Below are positions 28,291-39,300 of a stretch of 64,000 nucleotides of DNA, piece after piece. The notes beneath the pieces were generated by a model. That model saw only the letters and a program-made list of their open reading frames with translations, made no database searches and was not told where the DNA came from. The stretch's first letter is position 1. Each line of letters opens with the position of its first letter. Source of the stretch: Undaria pinnatifida (taxonomy: Eukaryota > Sar > Phaeophyceae > Laminariales > Alariaceae); NCBI GenBank assembly GCA_012845835.1, contig JABAKD010000004.1, forward strand, positions 9,924,732 through 9,988,731. The letters run 5' to 3'. The position numbers and the translations under genes are program-made.

Positions 28291-28524
28291 GCCAAAAAAC
28301 CTTGGAATAGACAGATCAACATGCAGTCGGGTCCATGGTTTTAGGGGTATGGCTTTAAATTCAAGTACATTTTAACGAGTTTGTTGAGGCTGGACAAGGG
28401 TCAATACAACCCTCATCAGCACTACTGCGAATATACTGATGTGACCGTCGTAGACATCTCACCTGTCCGTAACGGTCGCTGGTACTGTCGTCAATCTGTT
28501 ACAGGATCCGGCGTTCCCCGCGAT

Positions 28525-28790
28525 CTACTGTAGTAGCAAACCTCGTAACTAGTAATGCTAAGGTCGACTTCGCGAGCTCGGCCCCCCCCGATTGAGTAGG
28601 GGATTTTTGTGGGGCAAAAACATGAGTCGCGGAAAGCGCGGAAGCGCGGGAGCGTAAGTTGGCAAAATTTGGTGAAACTCGACGGGCAGTGGGAATGAAC
28701 GCCGAACCTTCTGCGCGATGTTAACGAAAGCACGTGCCGGGCGGGGGAAAGGAAGACAGCTGTGACCACGGCTTGTCCAGAAAAAAAAAA
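28525..28790 (+). mobile_element. SINE-2, copy 3 (diverged)
   Basis: AGTAGCAAACCTCGTAACTA, GTAAGTTGGCAAAATTTGG, GGGAATGAACGCCGAACC and CTGTGACCACGGCTTGTCC follow the order of the other two copies, with many changes. It is the oldest of the three by eye. Confidence 0.65.
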
Positions 28791-30000
28791 TGCCTGGTAC
28801 ATACCAGGTATGGTACAAGGAGGAATAGTTTTAGATGGCCGCCGGTGGTCGGCTCTTGTAATGCTCAAAAGGTTACCAGCGTTATGGCGAAGGATTGGGG
28901 TCGGACTCGGGATCGCGACCCAGAGCAGGGAAGTTTTGCAGTTCCGAAGCGTGTTGTGTATTTTTGTGTATATCTCCTATTGTAAGTAGATGATAGAGTC
29001 GCGGGTTTCCCAAGGAAGGCGCAAGTTGCGGCAGGGGTGCATCGTACGTGTCTGAGGCTCCTTGTTTGAGTACCTCCGTACCTCACCCGAAAACCGATTG
29101 TTGAGAAGAACAGAAAAAAAAATGTAACCCGGTCAGCAAGCCCATGGTCTATGAATATTGATAAATTGGTATCTTCTCAACAGTTTTCGAAAAAACAGAC
29201 GGGATTCCACCGATATTGGGTCGGTTAGTTCCGCAGTTGAATAGCCTGGCCAGTCAGAAATGACTTTGGTTCGAAACTCACGAAATTGTGCAAAAGCAGC
29301 AAATATTTTTTTGCGCTGAAAACCGAAACTTGAAAAAAAAACAGTGCGCTATGTACGATTGGGGTTAAAATCGCATATAGCACGTGACAGGGCTGCGCAC
29401 GTGCGGTGGAACAGGAAAACACACAGCCTTTCAGACGCTTCAGACCAAATCAGAAGCGAGGTCACGCATCATCGAAACATACTGTTATGTGTCCCAGGTA
29501 TGACCAGAAAGCGCCGCTGATATGTTGCGCCATCACAGTAGCCGGCAGTTGATCTCCCTTCCTTCTTGTCTCTACGATAGGAGCTGCAGGTGTCTCGTGT
29601 GTTGATGAGTGTCATTAGATGGGGTAGGTATCTACTTAGAATCTCTGGCAGTATATACTCTTAACAATCACGACAAAGTTCACAAAGTTCTAACCATCGC
29701 ACCAAAACAGCGGTTCGACTTTTTCTGCCTACCGACGAACGACGGTTTCAACGTAGCACTCCTCTCACACACCGCACATACGGCGGTGTTCGGTTTCGCG
29801 GCGTTTGGTCGCTGTTGTGGCATGTGGGAAAGCCTTCCGTGACCTCAGGTCATTTTGAAACAGGCTTGTGCTTTGTGTTCATCTTGTTTTACGTTTTTAT
29901 TTTCTCAAAGCAGTGACCTCGAGCCACACAGCTCTAGTTCATCAGTAGGTGGGGAGAAACTTCCGTCCGTCGCATGAACTACAATATTCCGTACTGAAAG
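28791..30000. other. upstream region of CruP, no exon assigned
   Basis: The start codon and signal-peptide exon of CruP should be in or above this stretch. I could not fix them. A 78-codon plus frame at 29609-29842 has no signal-peptide shape. The pyrimidine tract at 30001-30090 marks the end of this putative first intron. Confidence 0.4.
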
Positions 30001-30103
30001 ATGCTCCCTCGCTCGCCCCCTCCCTCCCTTCCCCCCTCCTTCCCTCCATCCTTCTCCCCCCCCCCGCCCCCTGTACCCCCCCCTCCCCCACTTATTGCGG
30101 CAG
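30001..30103 (+). promoter_or_regulatory. polypyrimidine tract and 3' splice site before CruP exon 1
   Basis: The stretch is almost pure C and T from 30005 to 30090, followed by TTATTGCGGCAG. This is the strongest acceptor context in the window. It implies an unseen upstream exon. Confidence 0.65.
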
Positions 30104-30351
30104 CCTCCGCGTTTCATCGTCAGCTAAGCACGTCGGCGGCGCTAGACAACAACCGGGAAGATGTTTTGCGGTCGACGACGTTCGATCGCAATAATGGAGT
30201 TTGGCGAAGGTTGTCGGCGACAAAGATGATGGCCTCCGGCGGGGGCGGAGCCGGGGACGCGGGCGAGGAAAAGGGTCGCACTCAGCGCATCATGGACGCC
30301 ATGCCGAGCAGTAGCCAGGCCATGGGGGCGGGAGGGTCTTCAACGTACCAG
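30104..30351 (+). CDS. cruP: CruP exon 1 (first recognised; targeting region)
   Basis: The exon begins after a long pyrimidine tract (30001-30090) and the acceptor GCGGCAG. Its first codons read ASAF, like the ASAFAP cleavage motif of plastid proteins in red-lineage secondary algae. A Ser/Arg-rich stretch without acidic residues (HRQLSTSAA) follows. The last part (GAGGSSTYQ) leads in frame into exon 2. The donor is CAG/GTATTG. A signal-peptide exon should lie upstream. The 5' boundary is inferred; the alternative is that translation starts inside the exon, at a Met near 30224. Confidence 0.6.
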
Positions 30352-33300
30352 GTATTGGTATCAATATACAAGGTTCCCTTTCGCGGTGCGGTTGGCTTGA
30401 AATCCCATCAAGTTGAATAGGGGGGGGAAAGCTTTTGGAAAACTAATGGAAACATGTTTAGCCACCGCACAAGTAACCCGGCAAGTAGCAATGACCAGCC
30501 GAAAAGAGTTTTTAGTTTGTATTTTATTCCGTACCGTAGTGGCACGCGACCCCTCTCAGCCCTCATCTTATCGCTATGGTATCCCACACTAATTCCAAGT
30601 AGTTCTGCCCAAAAAGGTGGGTGCAGTTTGTAGTTGTTCTGATTTTGGGAGAAAGGCTAAGCCCCGTACCTTTCTTTTTCTTCCGGTCGGTCAAGAAGAC
30701 GATCAACATGAGGGTGGCGCTAACCGACCCCCCTCCCCCCCCTCTCTCTCTCCCCCCCCGCTTTCCCGCCCGCCGCTACGGTCCCCATGTCAACACGGTT
30801 TCCTGTGTGGAATCCCTGCCATAAACAGGGACTGATCCGTGCGGACGCGGGGTGGACGGCGTTACGAAACATGAAGACGGGGCAGGAAGCCGGACCGGCC
30901 CCTATCTTCGTGACTGAGAGTGAAACGCCATTTGGTGTTGAAAACCCACCAATGTTTGACGTGCTCGTTTGCGGGGGAACTCTCGGCATCTTCGTGGCGA
31001 CGGCTTTGCAGATGAGGTAAGCTAGTACCAACTCGCGTATTTCATACACAATAGCAAACGCTCTTGGGATGAATTTCTGAGCCGTTTTTGTGTGAAGGTA
31101 GAGGGGCACACACAACGAAGATGGTGGCCATTGCAAAAATGAAGGGCTTGGCACCGGCTGACTCAGTCAGTATTGATTATACTGTGGTAAAAAGCAATCA
31201 GTATACTGGATTGCAGCAGTATACCGGCCGAGCTACGCTCGGCCAATATGCCCCCCCCGGCTCATGAGGGGGCCCCGCTGGAGGCGTCCCCGGAGGCCCC
31301 AAAAACACGCCTTTTCGCTTCATTTCTCATCACAATCGGGGCTCAAAACTGTATTGGCCGGGGGTGGTTGCCGTCATCTACACAGAAAAAACAAAAAAAG
31401 TAGAGAAAAATACATGCAACGTATGGCCATGATGTGACGTTCTTGATGTTGTTGGTGTTGGCGCAAGTGCATTATTAATCTTTCTGACGTATCATATTTC
31501 ATGTTTCATATTTACTGTTGCTCCATCGCTCCCACCCTTGGGACAGAGAGTAGCAGGCCTTCACCAGCAAACAAAACACAGGAAAGCACGAACAAATATA
31601 CGAAAACAAAAAGAAAAACAAGACAAAAAAACGAAGAAACGCTCCCCGTACATGTAACCGGTATCAGGTAGCAGGTACTCAACGAAGAGAAAGAAAAGAG
31701 ACCAAGCACGAAAAAAGTGGAAGGAAGAGCAAGAAAAGAGGCCCAACGCGAAAATTGTGTGAGAAAGGAACGCGTGAAAAATCTCAACAGAAGGGGGGTG
31801 GCGGAAATATTTTCGCCTACAAACAGGAAACAGGCGAAATAAGGGAACGCGTGAAAAAAAAAAAACAACAGCCGGGGGGGTGGCGGAGATCTTTCAGCAA
31901 ACAAACCAAAAAAACATCCCCCCCAAAAGTTACAAGGGGACAACAAAGAAGGATGGAAATAAAGATAACTGACGAAAAGACGACATAGCAGTGTAGATGA
32001 GCAGCTATATACAGGATGCACCGCACGTCCGTATCATATACAGGCTGGTTCACGTTAAAAACCCGAAAATCTCTCCCCCATGAATGCCGCTCGCAATATC
32101 TACTAATAGTCAAAGGGTGAATATTTGGTATCATACTGACCCCCATGACCAGTGGAAGAGGGTGGCATGGCCAGTTTTGTTTTTAACGGCCTCGGGCTGT
32201 CTCTACGAGCGATACTCGTATCGACCAATGACAGGGCTTCCTTTGTTTTAATAATAATCAGGCTTTTTCCAAGCGCGGGCGAAAACAAAATTGCGCCGCA
32301 TTTGCACGAGCCGGTTTGAGGTATTCCAAGGCATGTCGGTAGAATTTTTCGCGCAAAATATCGAAGATCTGATCTGCCTATGTTCAACATTAAGCGGAAT
32401 CTAGGGAAAAAACTGGATCCTACACTAAAACCAAGTCATATAAGGGAAATAAGGTATCTTAACTCATTTTTTCGCGCAAAAATTCAAATGTCCACGCCGC
32501 TTTCGAAAGATAGACCCTGCAAATTTGAACACGTGTTCTACAGGCCCATCCCGAGGCCTGACCCCTGTGGGTTTTTCTTTTTTTCTTTTTTCGCCGAAAC
32601 TCTTTGGTTTAACCCCTCTGGGACTAGGCTCTTCGCAGCCCGCTAGTCGAGCAGCCCCCGCGCGCGCCGAGACTGTCACAAAAAAATTGGGTCCGCACAG
32701 CAGACACGGCGCGTTTCTTCTCCGAAAAAAGGATTTCTTGTGTAGAAGTGCAGCCCTCAGATAAACTCGCACGGCGGCCGTGTCGCCTCCCGGTAACGCG
32801 CTGGGGATGTCTGTCCTTACACTAGAAGGGTCCCTCGGCCCTCAGAACACCACCGCCATTGTTCGCTCGATGCAATTTTCACCCTGGTCGGGTGGTCCCA
32901 CATCCTGAGAGCACTCAAAATTAAGTATGTAAAAATGATCACAAAAAATGATCACTAAATCAGCGTCGGAGTGCCCTGCGGGAATAGCGTACTTCTGTAC
33001 TTCTCTGAAAACGCCCCAGACAGCCGCGGGCTTGGGATGGCGTAAGATCTCACAGCTGAGGACCCCAGGCGGCGTGCAGGCTTCATGCCCCTACCGGCGT
33101 TCCCCTGTAGGCCGAGTCCAGGGGTGTTGCCAGGTGTGCGTGTGTGCGTGAGTGACTGTGCTATGCAACGCCCTGCGTTCAAGTTCGGGGATGTCTTTTT
33201 TCATCCCCGGGCTGAACAGACCGGTCTGTCCGGTGAAAAATACGAGAATTGATCATTTTTTATGATAACAAAAACCCCCTTGGAGTCACAGAAGGGTTAG

Positions 33301-36300
33301 GGTGGTCCACATTTTCAAAAAACAACAGCCAAAAAGACAGAAAAAGGAAAACCCGACAGGTGAGGTCTTCACGACGGCACATAGAAGACCTGCAAAGCTT
33401 CACGGTCTGAATAAAAAGACGGCGTGGACATTCGCCGGCGACTACATTTCGGATTTTTTACTTGAATCAGCCTGTCCCAGATATCTCAAACACCACGTAC
33501 GTCTATAAAAAAGAGGGGAACAACACCCAGAGATGGAAGGAGAAAGGGGAGGAAGGGGGGCGAGAGGGGTCGGAGAAGTACTGTAACACATTCACCAGCA
33601 TTTGGTGGGTTTACGTACTATAAGGCCATTTCTTACACAGTCAGATTCCGCCAGTCAAAAACGGCCCCCTTTTCGACTGGACTTTTTTCGACTGCATTGT
33701 TCTGGTCCTTCTGATCGTCAGTCGAGTCGATTTTATAGTTTGAGTGCTCTTCCTAGAGGCTGCTGGTGTGAGGGAGTACTGCTGTACCGCTGTATCGCAG
33801 CCGTAAATCGATTGGCAGCTCTGTACTTCGTGCGTTCCTCGCGAGCAACGCGTGCTTCGCGCGCAACGAACCCTTGTTCAAGCGGGTTGGTTGCGTTGGA
33901 CTTCAAGCCGCGAAAGCTACGTTTGTGGCGTTGCACTCAGCCGAGAGCCGCGAAAACTTCAACAGGCGTAGCCGTTGTTGGCAAAATGGCATCGATACCA
34001 CGCGGTGCTGTCGGCTTGTGAAACACGCTGCTGGCGAGCGGAGCTAGGAATGCGCCACGCTGACTTTTTGCGAGAAGCAACGGCGGTGATAGCCAATTCA
34101 GCGTCGCCGTTGTTGTATGATACTGCTGTGTGGTACCTGGTATGGGTGTGTGGGTGTGTGCTTTGTGGTGGGTAGAGCGATGCGATGAGTTGAAAAAACA
34201 CGTGTAAACTTTTTCGACTGAGTTTCTCGACTGGCAGATCCAGTCCAAAAAGTCAAGTTTTTCGACTGGATCCCCCAGTCGGAAAACTCAGTCGAAAAAA
34301 GTTGAGTCGAAAAAGCTCTTTTCCGACTGTGTAAGAAAGCCCGATTTGGGCTTGAGTCGAAAAAGACCGTTTTCGACTGACAAATCCGACCGTGTACGAA
34401 ATAGCCTAATGTGGCGGGTTCACTGGACGTACATCAGATAAAACTACTGGCGAATACACTGACGGGGTCAATCAGTAGATTACTACTGCCAGTAGATTAC
34501 TACTGCCAGTAAATTACTACTGCCAGTACACACTGAGCCAGTGCCTAGCCCCTAATAAATATCGTCGAGGTTTGACACGCGTTGCTCGGCGTTGGCCATC
34601 TCCTAGCTGTCGAGAAAATTAGCTTGAAAAACACCGGACGAGGTGGGTGTGCTATATACATTGTGTGTCACATGATTAGGGTGTAGCTGTCGCTATTGTC
34701 GCTGGAAACTCGCAACCAAGGCTATGGTAGAGGGGGTACCTCCTTTTAACTGCATCTCACCAACAAAAAAAAAACTGAAGCTAGTAATAGCCGGTTTTCT
34801 TGGCGCAGCGTAGGTAACCATTCTGTTACGGATTTCACATCGCAAAATCAAAACGGTACGAAGCCTTAAGACCGAAAAATACTTGGGCGCAAAATCAAAA
34901 CGGCACGAAAGCGTAAGACCGAAAATACAGGGGGGGTCACTCGCGCGAGTGACCCCGAGCCACTGCAAAGGAAAGCCCCCAAAAACGACATAATCCCCTG
35001 TCGTAGCCACGGTCTGGCACAGCAGGATGTTTCGGGCTGTGGTCAACGTGTGTGCGTTGGCTGATGGTGGACTGGTGTAGTCGTTGTGTGTGTTGTCGTG
35101 ATTCGATGATAGAGAAAAACTTCGCCGGCCATGGTTTCGTTCTGGTCTGTTCCCGTCGAAGACGGGCGTGAAACATGCAAAGGTGCCAGGAGGGGGTCAG
35201 TCAAGGAAAACAGTACGGCGGTCAAGGGTGAAATACCGATCGTTCCCCACTAAGACTTCGTAGGTTGGCGTCAGTCAAGGTGGATTATTGGAAAATTGCC
35301 GTCGGTCAAGAGGTCAAAGCGCCATTTCCTGACATCTTTGGAAACAAGGCTTCAGCGCTCTCGAAAGGGGCTCCTCTTTTTTTGACGGGGTGTACGTTGG
35401 AAAGTCGAATTCGCAGGTAGCATGTTATGTTGTCAAATTTTATGGTGGATAGACCGTTCTAAAGGTATTACATCACGGGCGAACCCGGTCGGTGGGGTGA
35501 CGCTGATCGCGCGCGCTTCCACGCGAGCGCGTGCGGGGGCGCGGAAGCGGTAGCCAGCGGCCAGCTCGACTTTGTCGTTGGTTTCGTCCTTCAACGATTG
35601 GGTAACATTGAATGAAAAATAACACCGCTGGCTGGTAGCCTGACAGCTATGGCAGTGCTCTAGGCGTGTGCTATCTTCGATTTCTGCTGCAACGTGCATT
35701 TCTCCTACTAGTCTATGCTTTCGCTTGACACTCTATATACCAAGGGTTAGATCACGATTTTGATACCTGTATACGGACCATTCTCGCTCTACAACTCCCC
35801 TACATTATAACGTAAACTTGTGCAATCTCTCGCTTTTACCACTACACGGGGAAGACGTGGCTGGTGGCCAGGACTACTGTTCGTTCCGTTTTGTTTTGTT
35901 TTGTCCTCCTGGGGACTCTTAGAAGCTTAAGGTTTTATCGATGCAAAAGTGATCTAACTCTAATTCCAAGTATGTTGTCCCCAAACCATGGGTGCAGTTG
36001 TGAACGGGTTATATCCCTTCACACCCCGGACAGATCACCCTGTGTGATCTAGATCGTTCAGGGAATATATATCTATCCCTGATTTGTATTATCTAACTCA
36101 TGTTGCTGGGTGGGAGCCGAAGAGACACGCATTACCTAGCACTAACCCTTCGCACCCCGGACTGATCACCGATTCCCACTTTGTGATCTAGATCGTTCGG
36201 GGAGTATCTATTCCTGATTTATATCATCTAACTCATGTTGCTTGGTGGGAGCCGAAAATATATGCATTACCTAGGTGATCTACAATAGCTCATGAGCGGT

Positions 36301-39300
36301 CCAAGGTGTGTGACCATTTTCATGTTAACTATCTTCCTAATGCAAACCTGTTTCTACTCTTTCCGAGAAGTTTATCCCCAAGTCATAGGTGCTCTTGAAA
36401 AGGGCCAGCTAGCTGTTCTTCGTTTTTTTTTTTCGCCATAGTATGGTACTTCTAGGGCGACTAGCGCTCTTAACCGTGAGACACTGTGTTTACTCATTAT
36501 CCCGCCGTTGAAAAAAACGCCTCGGGGGAAACCCTGCGCTTGCAGGGGGTTCAAAGTGGGTGTGGTGGAGAGGGGCCCTCTGCGGGGAAGAGAGCAGGAG
36601 TGGAATATCAGCGAGGCGGAGTTGGAGGAGATGGTGGAGGCGAACGTTCTTAGTAAAGAGGCGAGTTTTGTTGGGGGTTTGGGATGGGAGGCGGGAGTTA
36701 GGGGATGGAGACGGGCGGGGGAGCGCCATTCGATTTGTTTTTGTTGGTTGTCCCGTGTATGGAGGCAATGTGCTTGGGAGTGGGGGCAGTTTTTGTGTTG
36801 TTTTAAAAATCATTTCTAGTTTTTAGCTCAACTCGTAAGAGGTTTTACCCTCAGCGACCTTCTGGACAGGTCATGGTCGAACGTGTCTTCCTTGCCCCCC
36901 TTCGGTACTGGCCTTCATATTTGTCGCGCATAGGGTTCAGCATTCCCATTTCTCAGCTTTTCATGCTCGTCTTTTTGGCATCGAATTTCGCCAACTTACG
37001 CTCTCGCGCTTTCGGCTTGCCGATTTGTAAGAATGAGCCCCTTGCAAGATTCGAACCTAAGACCTCGACCTCAATAATTACACGGCTTGCTATTGGAGGG
37101 GCAGGGGTTAACGGATAGCGACTGGGGCGAGGGGGACGCATATCATTTGGTTATATGTGTTAGTTGTCGCGTTCGAGCGCGATCCTGAGTTTTTGCGCAC
37201 CTGTATGTACACGAACTTCTTGTGATACCATGAACAGATTCTGCGTATGTGTGCATTCTGGTTCTGTTCCTTGAGTGGTATTCGGCTATGAGCTACTGTA
37301 GTACCAGGTAGCTACAGTGGTGGTGGTGTTTTTTCTCGTTGTTGTCGTATTTTCCGCTGGCCGTGGCTTTGTTTGCGACTTTTCGCTCAACTTTCCTTCT
37401 TCGGAAACCGAAGCAACGAGTTGATACTATCACACGCACGGCAGCAGCAGCAGCACAGTTTTTGGCGGCCACAGCGGCTCCCACCGGCCCCCCGCCCCGC
37501 TCTCATAGTCCATTTAGAGCCTCGAAACCCCTATACTAGTTCCTAGTTATTTGATCCAGGAACGGGTTTCCAGGTGTGAAGGGATTGCCCCCTTTGTAAC
37601 TTTACCCGTGAGAGCATATTATGTTTTTTCTGCACTTCTGAAAGGCACCGGTGTCACAGCGGGCTGGAAAAAGTGCTCAAGTGCGAACACTCCGGGCCAT
37701 CTTTGGAACTGCACCGCCGCCAACCCGTAGCTCCCATAGGCTTCGGCAATATATACTTGCGTTTATTTTCGCGGGAAGGGGTTGTTATGTTCGTGTTTAG
37801 TCGCATACTGTGTATCTGGTGTTCGTAGGTAGTTTTTAGAGCGCTTATGTGGAGTTGAAGCAGGTCCGCATAAAGCTTGAACACTCTTGGTGTAAAGTAT
37901 CCAAAAGACCCGCAGAAACGATCGAGATTGATCGCTTATTGGGTCAAAAACTGCCCCCCCCCCTGCTATGAATGGTTGGGCGTGTTTTGCGCGCTGTGAC
38001 GTGTTCCGATGCCGACCATATGTTCACAATACGGTACAAGTTACGCCTGCTCGATTTGTACTTCTACTGAATAACAGCACTCAGACAACCATTGCTACTG
38101 ACCATCGATAAAAAATATCAACGAGTACCTACAGTTCCTCTCACGACAACAAGCATTCTTCTTGTTCTTTTTCTTTCGGTACTTTTTCTTTTTCCTCGAA
38201 AATGAAGATACAATATATTGCCGGATATTCGTCACGACGTAATGCAGAACGTCTGGAGACGGCATGCCCACCAAAAGCTCTCCAGCGACAACCACCACCC
38301 AATGACTGTTTTATTTCTAACCCGGTGTGTCCGCCTGAGCGTGCACAGGACGCGGAAGATTGCGTCAGCATTCGCTTCAACCCCCTCCGTGCGGGGTTCA
38401 AGAGGGCCGAGGGCGACCCGGACGCCGTTGACACGTTCTGCCCGGACGTTCTTAACACGGGGGTGAAGTGAGAGATGCTTGCAGTGCTACGGTAGAGGTA
38501 GGGCTTGTTTCGGCCAACATGTTTGCGGATGACGGGGAGGGGCTCCTCATACGTGTCCTTCAGCAGGAGTAGCTTATTTTGGCCCAAATAATTCGGACTG
38601 GCGGGGCTATTCAACTGTGGAATTGCCCAATATGATTAGAGTACAATGTCCTCAAGACTGAAGTCCAGTAAGAACGCCTGCTACGATAGGGGGGGGGGGG
38701 TGCACTCATACCATGAAGAGTCGCAGTCTTAAGACCGTTGACCCTCACATTTCCACAACGCCGGGACGGAGCACGTCGTGTTTTCACGGACCAGGCAGAC
38801 ATAGCGTGCACCAAGCACGAAGCGCCGTGAGTTTTTTCGGCGAGTCGCATGAAGGGTGAGCTACATGCTACTAAAAACCACTGTGAGGCAGACTTGCGCA
38901 TTTTTTGCATTCTTTGTTGTATGTTGAATGGCAGCTTCGAGTATTTTTTTTCGTCTTCTGGTGAGGCCACTTTCAGAGATATGATAGTGGCGGGCACTTT
39001 TTTGGCCCAAACGTTTCAGATTGGCCACCCTCTTTGGCTGAGAAACTGCCCAATGTCCTACAATATCATTGTAACCGCGAACATTGGTCGATGTTTGTCG
39101 TGACCGTGGCCGACACCTTTTGTCTGGGTGACCTGCATGCGGAACTCAAGAGAGGACGCGTGCTACAGACGGAGGCAACCGTTTTTCGCCCAATTGCTCC
39201 GGACTGGGGAGGCTCCTCAATACGTAGAGGAACTAACTACCCAATGCCGTTGGATTTTGGATAGCTATTTTTGCTTCACAGCGTTTGTCGCTGTAAGCTT

